Notes under the pieces: generated by a model
Told to the model about the DNA's origin: nothing
The model's input: the letters and a program-made list of their open reading frames with translations, nothing else
Database searches by the model: none
Made by a program: the position numbers and the translations under genes
Assembly: GCA_028280195.1 (NCBI GenBank)
Contig: JANQMH010000010.1
Location: forward strand, 1 to 64,000
From: Exilibacterium sp.
GTDB taxonomy: Bacteria > Pseudomonadota > Gammaproteobacteria > Pseudomonadales > Cellvibrionaceae
Length of the DNA stretch: 64,000 bases
Direction: 5' to 3'
Part shown: positions 25,037 to 34,537 of the stretch, piece after piece
Layout of the letters: every line of letters starts with the position of its first letter
How positions within the stretch are numbered: position 1 is the stretch's first letter

Positions 25037-26267
25037 TAAGCCTGCGCCGAAACCCTCGCGCCGCCTGGGAGCGGCTATTCTGGCCGCCGGTCTCGCCGGC
25101 TTCGGCCTGCTGCACCTGCTGAAACCCGAGCCGCAGGCAGCGCCGCCGCGCGACAGTGTGCCATTGGTCGAGGGTGTGCCGATTATCTGGCGCAGCGGGG
25201 CGATCGAGATTTCCGGCAGCGGCCGGGTCGAACCGGTAGCCGATGTGGAGCTGAAGGCCCAGGTTGCCGGCGATGTGGTCTTTGTCGACAAGGCACTGCA
25301 GGCCGGTGGGCGCTTTATCGAGGGGCAGCGTCTGGTGGTGATCAATCCCGCACCCTACGCAGCCAGAGTGGCGGAATTCGAGGCGCAGTTGAGCAGGGCC
25401 GAAGCCGATCTCGAGCTGGCGCAAATCCAGGCGGTGCGGGCGCGGCAGATCTTCCAGCGCCAGGCCACCAGTCGCGACGATGTCGATCAGCGCGAGGCGG
25501 CGCTGGCAGGCGCCCGGGCCGAGGTGGCGCGGGTGCGGGCGCTATTGGACAGCGCCGCGGTCGATCTGCGCAGAACCGTGATCAGCGCGCCTTTCAACGG
25601 CCGTGTCGAAAGTGAGCAGGTCAGTATCGGCGATGTTCTCAGCCCCGGTGAGAGCTTCGGCCAGATCTATGCCGACGATGTTTACCAGGTCACGGTGGCC
25701 TTGAACGAATCCGATGCGGCGCTGGTAGACGGCTTGTTTGCCACTGGCGACACCGCCATCGATGTGCGCGTACAGGCGCCCTTTGGCACTGCCGTATTCG
25801 AGTGGCCGGGTGTGGTGCGGCAGATCGAAGCCGGCCTCGATACTGTCACCCGCACGATTGATCTGGTGGTGCGGGTCGAGAACCCAAACAAGCGCGGCAC
25901 GCCGCTGGCGCCGACCCAAATGGAGGCGCCGCCGCTGTTGACCGGCATGTTTGCCACGGTGTTGATTCCCGGTCGCGATGTCGGCGTCTATGCGCAGGTA
26001 CCCCGCGACGCGCTCAGAAGCGATCGCAGCCTCTGGTATGTCAGGCCCGACGGCGCCAGCAGGGGGGTGATCGAAACCGTGCCGACCCATACACTGGTCA
26101 CCTCCGCCGCCCGGGCATTCGTCAAACTGGCGCTGCCCGCCAATAGCGGGGCGGTAGCCGTCTACCAGTTGCCGGCGCGGATACTGCCCGGTGCCGAGGT
26201 GCAGATAAGGGCCGCCGGCACCGCTATGGCCCGCGCCGATACCGCGCCGCCGGAGCCGACACCGTGA
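25023..26267 (+). CDS. RND efflux periplasmic adaptor (membrane fusion protein)
   Basis: A 414-residue HlyD/MFP protein. One N-terminal membrane anchor (LGAAILAAGLAGFGLLHLL) is followed by a lipoyl/barrel-sandwich half (GSGRVEPVADVELKAQVAGDV), a coiled-coil hairpin (about 125-175, rich in Ala, Glu, Arg) and the closing half VISAPFNGRVESEQVSIGD. It links the inner-membrane pump to an outer-membrane channel, which is not encoded nearby. Start ATG at 25023 lies inside the tetR gene and the stop overlaps the pump start as GTGA. Substrate unknown. Confidence 0.92.
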   Translation: MPPSDKPAPKPSRRLGAAILAAGLAGFGLLHLLKPEPQAAPPRDSVPLVEGVPIIWRSGAIEISGSGRVEPVADVELKAQVAGDVVFVDKALQAGGRFIEGQRLVVINPAPYAARVAEFEAQLSRAEADLELAQIQAVRARQIFQRQATSRDDVDQREAALAGARAEVARVRALLDSAAVDLRRTVISAPFNGRVESEQVSIGDVLSPGESFGQIYADDVYQVTVALNESDAALVDGLFATGDTAIDVRVQAPFGTAVFEWPGVVRQIEAGLDTVTRTIDLVVRVENPNKRGTPLAPTQMEAPPLLTGMFATVLIPGRDVGVYAQVPRDALRSDRSLWYVRPDGASRGVIETVPTHTLVTSAARAFVKLALPANSGAVAVYQLPARILPGAEVQIRAAGTAMARADTAPPEPTP

Positions 26268-29200
26268 AAGCCACCATCGCCTGGTTTGCCGAACACCCGG
26301 TAGCCGCCAATCTGCTGATGGGGTTTATGCTGGTGGCCGGCCTGGTCAGCCTGAATACCGTGGCGCAGAAAGTGTTCCCCGAATTTACCCTGGAAATCAT
26401 TCAGGTCGAGGTGCGGTATATCGGCGCTGCGCCGGGTGAGATCGAGCAGTCCATTATTCAGCCGCTGGAGCAGCGCCTGCAGAGTATCGAGGGTGTCGCG
26501 GAAATGACGGCAACCGCCGGCGACGGTGTCGGTTATGTGAAACTCGAATTCAAGCGCGCCACCGATATCAGCAAGGCGCTCGACGATGTCAAATCCGAAG
26601 TGGACCGTATCACGGTATTTCCCGAGGAAGCCGAGGAGCCGGTGGTCACCCAGATCAGTAACCGCACGCGGGTGGTGGAAGTCGCGCTGTTTGGCGATGT
26701 CAGCGAGCCGGTATTGCGCGAACTTGTCTACCAGGTCAGGGATGAACTCTCGCTGCTGGGCAATATCTCCCTGGTGGAAGTGATTCGCGCCCGCGACTAT
26801 GAGATATCCATCGAAGTACCGCAGGATACGCTGCGCGCTTACGGCCTGACGCTGGTCGAGCTGTCGGCCATCGTGCGCGGCGAAAGTCTCGAGCTGCCCG
26901 CCGGTGATATCGATACCGCCGCTGAAGACGTGCTGGTGCGCACACTGGGGCGCAACTTTACCCAGCGGGACTTCGAGGAAATCATTGTGCGCTCCTCGGC
27001 TGAGGACGGCGTGGTGCGACTCAAGGACATAGCCGGTGTGGTGGACGGCTTTACCGAGCGCGCCGAATCGGCGACCTTCAACGGTCAGCCGGCGGTGTTC
27101 CTGCAGGTTTTCCGTATCGGTGACGAACGCGTTCTGGACGTGGTCGAGGATGTCAAAAACTACCTCGACACCGAGCTGCGACCGAGTCTGCCGCCCGGCG
27201 TCGATGTGGCGATATGGCGCAATGACGCCAAGGAGCTGGAAAGCCGCCTGTCGCTGTTGATTAAAAATGCGGTGATCGGCCTGCTGCTGGTATGTATAGC
27301 ACTGTCACTGTTTCTGGATCTGCGCCTGGCGCTGTGGGTGGCGCTCGGCATCGGTGTGTCGTTTATCGCTGCCCTGATGGTGATGTCGGTTCTCGGCCTG
27401 TCCATTAACCAGTTATCGATGTTCGGCTTCATTCTGGCGATCGGCATCGTTGTCGACGATGCCATCGTTACCGGCGAGAATATTTTCGCCAAGGGCGAGG
27501 CCGGCCTGCAGCCGATGAAAGCCGCGGTCAGCGGCGCGCAGCGGGTCTCGACGCCGGTTATCTTCGCCGTCGCCACCACCGTGGCGGCTTTTGTGCCACT
27601 GCTGTTTCTGCCCGGCACAATAGGCAAGTTTCTCGGCGATATCCCGGCCGTCGTCATTATCATACTGTCGCTGTCGCTGGTGGAGTCGCTGTTGATCCTG
27701 CCGCACCACCTGTCACATATCGATGTCGGCAAAACGCCCTCCGGCCGGCTGTTTCAGTTATTCGACCGGCTGCGGCAGGGGGCCGATCGCGGCTTGAGAC
27801 GCTTTGTCGACGGCCCGCTGGAGCGGGCCCTGCACTTTGCCACCCGCCACTGGGGGGTAACGCTGCTGGGCGGCTTTAGCTGTCTGCTGCTGACCTTCGG
27901 CGTGCTGTCGGCCGGCTATGTCAAGTTCAGCTTTTTCCCGCAGATCGAGGGCCAGTATGTCACCGCCAGTATCGAGATGCCGGAGGGCACCTCACTGCAA
28001 CGCAGCAGCGCTGTCACCGCCCGGGTCGCCGAGATCGGCACCGCCGTTGCCGCCGAGATCGCGGCGGAGTTTGCCGGTGGCGGCGAGATCATTTCCGCCC
28101 GTTACCTGCTGGTCGGCGCAGAGGACAGTACCGCGCCGCCGACCGGGGGCGCTGTCAGTATTCCGGGGCCCAACCAGGCCTCTGTATTGTTTGAGCTGAT
28201 ACCGCCGGAGCAGCGCGACTTCTCCTCATCGCTGCTGGAAGAGCGCTGGCGCCGGGCCCTGGCCGAATTGCACGGGGTTGCCCAGATCAGCGTGGACTCC
28301 AACCTGGTATCGCTGGGTTTTCCGGTGCAGCTCGAAGTCTCGGCGCAGAGCGATGTAGCGCTGCGCGAGGCAATCGACGCGGTGGAAACCGGCCTCGGCA
28401 GCCTGCTCGGCGTGTACGATATCCGCAACGATCTCGATGCCGGCAAGCGCGAGTTCAAGGTCCTGCTAAAAGACGAGGCGCGCCGCTATGGCCTGACGCT
28501 GGAGTCCTTGGCGGGCCAGGTGAGAGCGGCGTTTTTTGGCAGCGAAGCGCTGCGCGTGCAGCGCGGTCGCGACGAGGTTCGGGTTTATGTACGGCTGCCG
28601 CAGCAGGAGCGCCGCTACATCAGTGACCTCTACGATTTGAGAATTGCCACGCCAGGCAATGATTTCGTGCCGCTGAATCAGGTGGCGGTCATTGAGGAGG
28701 GCCTCAGCCCCGCCACCATCAACCGCCGCAATGGCCGGCGCATCATCACCATTACCGCCAATGTGGACGACAATGTGATTACCGGGCAGATAGCCAATGA
28801 CTATCTGCGCGCGCAGGTACTGCCGCAAGTCGAACAGCGGCTGCCCGGCGTCAGTTTCGATTTCGGCGGTGAGCAGCGCGAGCAGGCGGAGGTCGGCGGT
28901 GTGCTGGGGCGCAATTTTCTGCTGGCCTTATTTGCCATCTTCACTTTGCTGGCGATTCCGTTTCGCTCCTATTTGCAGCCGATCATCGTCATGATGGCCA
29001 TTCCCTTCGGCCTGGTCGGCGCGGTGCTGGGCCATGTGCTGCTGGGGATTAATCTCGGGCTGCTGAGTATTTTCGGCCTGGTCGGTCTGACCGGGGTGGT
29101 AATCAACGGCGCGCTGGTACAGATCGATTTTGCCAACGAGATGCGCCGCAATGGCATGGAGCCGCGACTGAGCTGGGTGGAGGCGGGTAAAAACCGCTTC

Positions 29201-29452
29201 CGCCCCATCTTCCTGACCGCGCTGACAACCTTTCTCGGCGTTTCGCCGTTGATTCTGGAGCAGAGCGTGCAGGCGCAGTTTCTGATCCCCATGGCCGTCA
29301 GTATCGCCGCCGGGGTGGTGATGGGCACCGGTATTCAGATGCTGATCGTGCCGGCGCTGGGGGCGATGCTGGATTCGTTTGGCTTGAATAAGGTTGAAGC
29401 GGCGGGCAAAAATGTCGCTACTGCTGCCACTGCCGGCGCCAACACAGGTTGA
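26264..29452 (+). CDS. RND family efflux pump inner-membrane subunit
   Basis: A 1062-residue pump with the expected duplicated layout: TM1 near residue 15, a large periplasmic loop, TM2-7 (about 335-520), a second loop, and TM8-12 (about 870-1040). Conserved RND features are visible, including the proton-relay Asp pair in TM4 within FILAIGIVVDDAIVTGENIF. The GTG start overlaps the adaptor stop by 4 bp. Together with the adaptor and the TetR gene it forms a self-regulated export operon lacking its own outer-membrane channel. Drug versus metabolite substrate cannot be decided. Confidence 0.94.
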   Translation: MKATIAWFAEHPVAANLLMGFMLVAGLVSLNTVAQKVFPEFTLEIIQVEVRYIGAAPGEIEQSIIQPLEQRLQSIEGVAEMTATAGDGVGYVKLEFKRATDISKALDDVKSEVDRITVFPEEAEEPVVTQISNRTRVVEVALFGDVSEPVLRELVYQVRDELSLLGNISLVEVIRARDYEISIEVPQDTLRAYGLTLVELSAIVRGESLELPAGDIDTAAEDVLVRTLGRNFTQRDFEEIIVRSSAEDGVVRLKDIAGVVDGFTERAESATFNGQPAVFLQVFRIGDERVLDVVEDVKNYLDTELRPSLPPGVDVAIWRNDAKELESRLSLLIKNAVIGLLLVCIALSLFLDLRLALWVALGIGVSFIAALMVMSVLGLSINQLSMFGFILAIGIVVDDAIVTGENIFAKGEAGLQPMKAAVSGAQRVSTPVIFAVATTVAAFVPLLFLPGTIGKFLGDIPAVVIIILSLSLVESLLILPHHLSHIDVGKTPSGRLFQLFDRLRQGADRGLRRFVDGPLERALHFATRHWGVTLLGGFSCLLLTFGVLSAGYVKFSFFPQIEGQYVTASIEMPEGTSLQRSSAVTARVAEIGTAVAAEIAAEFAGGGEIISARYLLVGAEDSTAPPTGGAVSIPGPNQASVLFELIPPEQRDFSSSLLEERWRRALAELHGVAQISVDSNLVSLGFPVQLEVSAQSDVALREAIDAVETGLGSLLGVYDIRNDLDAGKREFKVLLKDEARRYGLTLESLAGQVRAAFFGSEALRVQRGRDEVRVYVRLPQQERRYISDLYDLRIATPGNDFVPLNQVAVIEEGLSPATINRRNGRRIITITANVDDNVITGQIANDYLRAQVLPQVEQRLPGVSFDFGGEQREQAEVGGVLGRNFLLALFAIFTLLAIPFRSYLQPIIVMMAIPFGLVGAVLGHVLLGINLGLLSIFGLVGLTGVVINGALVQIDFANEMRRNGMEPRLSWVEAGKNRFRPIFLTALTTFLGVSPLILEQSVQAQFLIPMAVSIAAGVVMGTGIQMLIVPALGAMLDSFGLNKVEAAGKNVATAATAGANTG

Positions 29453-29460
29453 TAATTGCT

Positions 29461-29514
29461 AGCAGCCGTTGCATAACTCTCGGCCGCAGCGAGGCGAGTT
29501 ATGAAACAGCTTCT
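29461..29514. repeat. Palindrome between convergent RND and glcF genes
   Basis: The arms CATAACTC (29472-29479) and GAGTTATG (29496-29503) are perfect, and pairing extends outward with a few mismatches to about 19 nt each. It overlaps the last bases of glcF. It may terminate both convergent transcripts structurally, but no T-run follows. Confidence 0.7.
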
Positions 29515-30733
29515 AGACCATCCCCTCAGCCACAACCTCTATCCAGTGCCTGACTGTCGTATCGGTGCTGGTGCGCAAGTGCATAAGGCAGCCGATATTG
29601 GCGGTGGCGATCAAGTCCGGCTGCTCCGCCGTCAGGGCGGCGACCTTGTCGGCCCTGAGCCGGGCCGACAAATCCGCCTGTAAAATCGAATAGGTGCCGG
29701 CCGACCCGCAGCACAAATGGCTGTCGCGCACCGCGGTGAGCTGAAAGCCGAGCTGTTGCAGCAGGCCTTCCACCAGGCCGGTGATTTTTTGTCCGTGCTG
29801 CAGCGTGCAGGGGCTGTGGAAAGCGACCTTGGTTCCGGTTTTTGCGCGCAATGCCTGCAGTCGCGGCGCCGCGCTGACGATCTCGCTGATATCCTTGCAC
29901 AGGGCACTCACTCGCCTTGCCTTGTCGGCGTAATCCGGCTCGTGTGCCAGCAGCTCGGCATATTGCTTGATAAAAGCGCCGCAGCCGCTGGCGCTGCTGG
30001 CGATGGCCGTGGCGCCATGGTTTTCGATGTAGGGCCACCATGCATCTATATTGCGCCTGGCCAGGGCGATACCGCGGTCCTGGGAGTCGAGGTGGTAGTT
30101 CAGCGCGCCGCAACAGCTTTCCTCCCTGACCTGTAGGGTTTCGATACCGAGGCGGTCGAGTACCCGGGCCGCAGCAATATTGATGCCGGGCGCCAGGCCC
30201 GCCTGCACGCAGCCGCCCGCTAAAATGATTTTCTGCCGGTGTCGAGTCTGCGGCAACGGCCCGCTCTTTTCCCGCCTGGGCACTTTATTTTTCAACCCGG
30301 CCGGCAGCAGGGGCCTGAACAACTGCCCCGCCCGCAACAGCGGTGTAAACAGCCGGCGGCGCGGCAGCACCGCGCCCAGCAGCCACCGCAGCCAGCGCCG
30401 CGACGGCGGGCGCGCTACCCGACTGTCCACCACGGCGCGGCCGATATTCAGCAGCTTGTGGTATTCCACGCCCGAAGGGCAGGTCGTCTCGCAGGCCTGG
30501 CAGCTCAGGCAGCGGTCCAGGTGCAGCTGGGTCTCGGCGCCGGCCCGGCCGCCTTCCAGCACGTTTTTTATCTGGTAGATACGGCCGCGCGGCCCGTCCA
30601 GTTCGTCCCCCAGCAATTGATAAGTGGGGCAGGTGGCATTGCAGAAGCCACAGTGTACACAGCTGCGCAGGATGCGGTCGGCCTCGCGGCCCTCCGGAGT
30701 CAGCAGCAGAGCTTGCGGTAAGTTGGTCTGCAT
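29513..30733 (-). CDS. glcF: Glycolate oxidase iron-sulfur subunit
   Basis: A 406-residue subunit of membrane-associated glycolate dehydrogenase. Two 4Fe-4S ferredoxin-type clusters are visible at the N-terminus (CVHCGFCNATCPTY; CLSCQACETTCPSGVEY). Two CCG-type domains follow, with the cysteine pairs ESCCGALNYH and SHLCCGSAGTYS. It passes electrons from the FAD subunits toward quinone. The start is 2 bp after the glcE stop. Length equals the E. coli protein (407). Third gene of glcDEF. Confidence 0.95.
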   Translation of the reverse strand: MQTNLPQALLLTPEGREADRILRSCVHCGFCNATCPTYQLLGDELDGPRGRIYQIKNVLEGGRAGAETQLHLDRCLSCQACETTCPSGVEYHKLLNIGRAVVDSRVARPPSRRWLRWLLGAVLPRRRLFTPLLRAGQLFRPLLPAGLKNKVPRREKSGPLPQTRHRQKIILAGGCVQAGLAPGINIAAARVLDRLGIETLQVREESCCGALNYHLDSQDRGIALARRNIDAWWPYIENHGATAIASSASGCGAFIKQYAELLAHEPDYADKARRVSALCKDISEIVSAAPRLQALRAKTGTKVAFHSPCTLQHGQKITGLVEGLLQQLGFQLTAVRDSHLCCGSAGTYSILQADLSARLRADKVAALTAEQPDLIATANIGCLMHLRTSTDTTVRHWIEVVAEGMV

Positions 30734-30735
30734 CG

Positions 30736-31815
30736 TTAAAAGTCCGCGTACATACGGCCGGGATTGAGCAGCCGGTGGGGGTCCATGGCCTGTTTCAGGT
30801 TGCCGTGAATTTTTTTCAGCCCCGGTAACAGTGGCTGAAATACACCGTCGCCGGGCGCTTGAGCGCTGCGGAATAATGTCGCGTGGCCGCCGGCTGTTGC
30901 CGCAATCGCACGCATTTCATCGGCCGCCAGCCGGGTTTTGATCCAGTGCAGAGCGCCGCCCCAGTCCCATAAGGTAGCTGCCGCCGCCGCTGCCGAGAGT
31001 GCCGCCGGGTCGGTTGCCGGCGGTACCGACAGTCGCCACAGTGGCAGGTCACTGGCGCTGAAAAAATCGCCGGTCTGTTCTTTCACGGCGGCCCAGATAT
31101 CACTGTCGCCGCCATCGCCGCCCAGTGTCTGCGCGCAGCGCGCGAGGGTTTCGCCGGCACCGGACAGGCGGATGAATAACTGGCCGTCACTATAGCAGGC
31201 GCCGCTCAGCGGCACCGCCTGAGTCAACAGCCGGTTGGCTTTCGCCGCCGCTGCCCGACTGTTCAAGGCGAAGCAAAGGGTCTGCTCGGCCTCCGGTCGC
31301 GGCAGCAATTTCAGCGAGACCTCGAGGATGACGCCGAGGCAGCCGAGAGAGCCGGCCATCAGTCTGGCGATATCGTAGCCGGCGACATTTTTCATGACCT
31401 GACCGCCAAACTGCAGTATCTCACCGCGCCCGTTCAGCACTTTGGCGCCGAGCACGAAATCGCGCAGCGCACCGCTGTAGGCGCGGCGCGGGCCGCTCAG
31501 GCCGCTGGCGACGGCGCCGCCGAGAGTGGCGCCGGCGCCGAAATGGGGCGGTTCAAAGCCCAGCATCTGCCCGCTGGCCGCCACCGCCGCCTCGATATCG
31601 CGCAGCGGCGTGCCGGCGCGGGCGGTCAATACCAGTTCGCTCGGCTCGTAGGCGATAATGCCGCGGTGCTGCCGCGTGCTGAGTATCTCGCCATCAACCC
31701 GGTTGCCGTAAAAGCGCTTGCTGTCGCCACCGGCGATACGCAGTGCCCTGCCCTCGCCCAGGGCCTGTTGCAGTTGATTTTGCAGCAGCCGGCTTTGGTC
31801 CTGGTCCCCTTCCAT
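30736..31815 (-). CDS. glcE: Glycolate oxidase FAD-binding subunit GlcE
   Basis: A 359-residue PCMH-type FAD protein, the smaller flavin subunit. The nucleotide-binding signature is GGDSKRFYGN near residue 28, then PPHFGAGATLGGAVASGLSGPRRAYSGALRDFVLG, in which GATLGGAVASG is the key turn. It completes the glycolate dehydrogenase with GlcD and GlcF, oxidising glycolate to glyoxylate. It starts 11 bp after glcD ends and abuts glcF, so all three are one operon. Confidence 0.93.
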   Translation of the reverse strand: MEGDQDQSRLLQNQLQQALGEGRALRIAGGDSKRFYGNRVDGEILSTRQHRGIIAYEPSELVLTARAGTPLRDIEAAVAASGQMLGFEPPHFGAGATLGGAVASGLSGPRRAYSGALRDFVLGAKVLNGRGEILQFGGQVMKNVAGYDIARLMAGSLGCLGVILEVSLKLLPRPEAEQTLCFALNSRAAAAKANRLLTQAVPLSGACYSDGQLFIRLSGAGETLARCAQTLGGDGGDSDIWAAVKEQTGDFFSASDLPLWRLSVPPATDPAALSAAAAAATLWDWGGALHWIKTRLAADEMRAIAATAGGHATLFRSAQAPGDGVFQPLLPGLKKIHGNLKQAMDPHRLLNPGRMYADF

Positions 31816-31826
31816 ATGACAGTGGC

Positions 31827-33326
31827 CTAAAAGCGTTCCAGTTCGGGAAAGGGGAGTTCGCCGTTGTGGACGTGCATGGCACCGAACTCGGCGCAGCGGG
31901 CCAGGGTGGGGATATTTTTGCCCGGGTTGAGCAACTGCTCGCGGTCGAACGCTCTCTTAACCGCGTGGAACTGGCGGATTTCCTCGGTGTTGAACTGCAG
32001 GCACATATGATTGATTTTCTCCCGGCCGACACCGTGCTCGCCGGTAATGGTGCCGCCGGCCTCGATACACAGTTGGAGAATTTTGCCGCCCAGGGCCTCG
32101 GCCTTTTCCAGCTCACCGGGTTTGTTGGCGTCGAACAGAATCAGCGGGTGCAGGTTGCCGTCGCCGGCGTGAAAGACATTGGCGATCGGCAGCTGATATT
32201 GCGCCGACAATTCGCCCATGGCGTGCAGCACCGCCGCCAGCTGCCGCCGCGGGATGGTGCCGTCCATGCAATAGTAATCGGGATACAGCCTGCCCACCGC
32301 CGGAAAAGCGCTTTTGCGGCCGGCCCAGAATAATTTGCGCTGGTTTTCGTCTCTGGCGATACGCGTTTCGGTCGCACCGGCGTCGCGGAGAATGCCGCCG
32401 ACTTTTTCAACCCCGCTGTCGACGTCCTCGGCAATGCCGTCCAGCTCGCACAGCAGAATAGCCTCGGCCTCGCGCGGGTAGCCCGCCTGAATGAAGTCCT
32501 CGGCGGCGCGGATGGCGAGGTTGTCCATCATTTCCAGGCCCGCCGGCAAAATACCGCCGGCGATGATCGCACCCACCGCATTACCGGCTTTCTGCACATC
32601 GTCAAACACGCCCATCAATACCTTTGCCGCCTGCGGTCTGGGCAGCAGTTTGACGGTGATCTCGACAATGATGCCGAGCATACCCTCTGAGCCGGTCACC
32701 AGCGCCGGCAGGTCGAAACCGGGCGTATCGAAGGCATCGCTGCCGATGGTCAGCAGCTCGCCTTCAATGGTGAGCATATTGAGTTTGAGGATATTGTGCA
32801 CCGTCAGGCCGTATTTCAGGCAGTGCACGCCGCCGGCGTTTTCGGCGACATTGCCGCCGATTGAACAGGCTATCTGCGACGAGGGGTCGGGGGCATAGTA
32901 GAGGCCGTGCGGCGCGACCGCTTCGGAAATCGCCAGATTGCGCACGCCGGGCTGTACCACTGCCGTCCGGTTCTCCAGGTCGATATGCAGAATTTCATTG
33001 AGCTTGGACAGCACCAGCAAAACCCCCTGCTGCAGCGGCAGGGCGCCGCCGGACAGTCCGGTGCCGGCACCGCGCGCCACTACCGGCACCTTGAGCCGGT
33101 GGCATACCTTCAGCACGGCGCCTGTCTGCTCGACGGTTTCCGGCAGTACCACCAGCATGGGGGTGACCCGGTAGGCCGACAGGCCGTCGCATTCATAGGG
33201 TTTCAGTTGCTCTTCGCTGTGCAGGATCGCTGCGGCCGGGATTACCGCCGTCAGGCTTTGCAGCAGTACCGGCCGTGACACCGGCCGGATTTCACCGTCG
33301 AGTTGGGGGTCGTATTTATAAGACAT
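31827..33326 (-). CDS. glcD: Glycolate oxidase subunit GlcD
   Basis: A 499-residue FAD-linked oxidase, the same length as E. coli GlcD. PCMH-type motifs are visible (VVARGAGTGLSGGALP; CSIGGNVAENAGGVHCLKYG), as is the C-terminal active-site block GEHGVGREK. It catalyses glycolate oxidation with GlcE/F, letting the cell use algal photorespiratory glycolate. First gene of the operon; its promoter region is shared with the divergent regulator and carries a perfect GntR-type operator. Confidence 0.95.
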   Translation of the reverse strand: MSYKYDPQLDGEIRPVSRPVLLQSLTAVIPAAAILHSEEQLKPYECDGLSAYRVTPMLVVLPETVEQTGAVLKVCHRLKVPVVARGAGTGLSGGALPLQQGVLLVLSKLNEILHIDLENRTAVVQPGVRNLAISEAVAPHGLYYAPDPSSQIACSIGGNVAENAGGVHCLKYGLTVHNILKLNMLTIEGELLTIGSDAFDTPGFDLPALVTGSEGMLGIIVEITVKLLPRPQAAKVLMGVFDDVQKAGNAVGAIIAGGILPAGLEMMDNLAIRAAEDFIQAGYPREAEAILLCELDGIAEDVDSGVEKVGGILRDAGATETRIARDENQRKLFWAGRKSAFPAVGRLYPDYYCMDGTIPRRQLAAVLHAMGELSAQYQLPIANVFHAGDGNLHPLILFDANKPGELEKAEALGGKILQLCIEAGGTITGEHGVGREKINHMCLQFNTEEIRQFHAVKRAFDREQLLNPGKNIPTLARCAEFGAMHVHNGELPFPELERF

Positions 33327-33423
33327 TGTGACAGCACATAGTGATAAGGCATTTTCGCGCGTTTGTTCCGCTCTGATTCAGTATGCTAATTCAGGTGTTT
33401 TGAAAAAGTCCATCTATTGGTAG

Positions 33424-33438
33424 ACTGGTATGACCAGT
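33424..33438. promoter_or_regulatory. GntR/FadR-type operator in glcD-regulator intergenic region
   Basis: ACTGGTATGACCAGT is a perfect inverted repeat of 6-bp arms with a 3-bp spacer. It fits the TGGTnnnACCA pattern bound by the PdhR/GlcC/LldR group. It lies 98 bp upstream of glcD and 79 bp upstream of the regulator start, so it could control both. Confidence 0.8.
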
Positions 33439-33516
33439 TCAAAATTATTTTTATATACTAAACAGATACTTAAATAGCCTTAGTAGCGCTTTTTGTCTCT
33501 ATCTGGATATCTTTTC

Positions 33517-34260
33517 GTGAAAGTGTCGACACAGCTGGCGCGGCAGCTCGAGCAGATGATCATTGCCGGCAGTTTGAAGCCCGGCGACCGGGTGCCGTCG
33601 GAGCGCGCGCTGTGTGCGCAGTTCGATCTGTCGCGCTCGGCGGTGCGCGAGGCATTGCAGGAACTGCGCGGCAGGGGCTTGATCGAGACCCGCCAGGGGC
33701 AGGGCAGCCGCGTCGCAGCGCTGCTTCGCCTGCAACCGCAAGACCCGATCCTGCAGTTGTTTAAGAACAATGCCGAGACCTTATACGACCTGCTGGATGT
33801 GCGGGCCCTGCTGGAGGGCAGGGCAGCGTTCTGGGCGGCCAGTCGCGCTACCGCCGCCGATATCCGTTTGCTCGAGGGCTGCTATGAAAAAATGGCGGCG
33901 GTGCATGCGGCCGATGTGCCGGTGGATGAGAAGGCCAGAGCCGATCTGGATTTTCATCTGGCGATTGCCGAGGCGGCGCACAATCCGGTGCTGTCACATA
34001 CGCTGCGGGCGCTGACGGATTTGCTGCTGACTTCGGTATATGCGTCGCTGAATAATCTCTACCACCAGGCCAGCCATAAGCGCTTGATTGACAGTCAGCA
34101 CAAAAAGTTGTACCGGGCAGTTCTGCAGGGCAAAGCCGTGGCTGCGCGGCGGGCGGCAGAGGCGCATATCGCGGCGATTAAGGAGACGCTGCGGGAGAAA
34201 GACGGAGAGGCGTTGCGGGTGATTCGGGCGCAATTGCGACTGAAAAAACATGGGCGGTAG
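33517..34260 (+). CDS. glcC: FadR/GntR family regulator, GlcC-like
   Basis: A 247-residue regulator. The N-terminal wHTH reads MIIAGSLKPGDRVPSERALC and LSRSAVREALQELRGRGLIE, as in GlcC and PdhR. The FCD effector domain (about 80-235) shows the metal-site pattern DFHLAIAEAAHNPV and later His residues. GTG at 33517 gives the normal N-terminus; a TTG at 33493 would add eight residues. Divergent placement from glcDEF and the shared palindrome make glycolate-dependent control very likely. The symbol is by context and family, not proof. Confidence 0.85.
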   Translation: MKVSTQLARQLEQMIIAGSLKPGDRVPSERALCAQFDLSRSAVREALQELRGRGLIETRQGQGSRVAALLRLQPQDPILQLFKNNAETLYDLLDVRALLEGRAAFWAASRATAADIRLLEGCYEKMAAVHAADVPVDEKARADLDFHLAIAEAAHNPVLSHTLRALTDLLLTSVYASLNNLYHQASHKRLIDSQHKKLYRAVLQGKAVAARRAAEAHIAAIKETLREKDGEALRVIRAQLRLKKHGR

Positions 34261-34267
34261 TGCAGTG

Positions 34268-34298
34268 CGGCGTGAACCGACCCGGGTGGCGCCTAAGC
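34268..34298 (+). repeat. CGGCGTGAACCG dispersed element, copy 1
   Basis: This 31-nt segment starts with CGGCGTGAACCG and ends in TAAGC. A second segment at 47151-47181 has the same length and about 25 of 31 identical positions. Both follow directly after a gene 3' end. The rest of the 277-bp gap to the next gene holds no recognised gene. Confidence 0.55.
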
Positions 34299-34537
34299 CT
34301 GTTCTCCCGCTGGTGGTGCTGGCTCAGCGGTTCACTGCTGGAAAGCTGTCTGTGAAAGAGGCTGCGTCGCGGCGGTCTTGCCGGGTAGGGCGGTTGCCAC
34401 GCCGGGACTGCCGTCATGGTAAGGGGAGTGACAGAGGTACTTTGGGGCGGCGCAGTGAAATTTTCCGCCGCTGTTGTGTTACGCTATGGCGCCGCGCCCG
34501 CGCGCTTGTTAGCCATGGATGTCAACGGACATAAACG

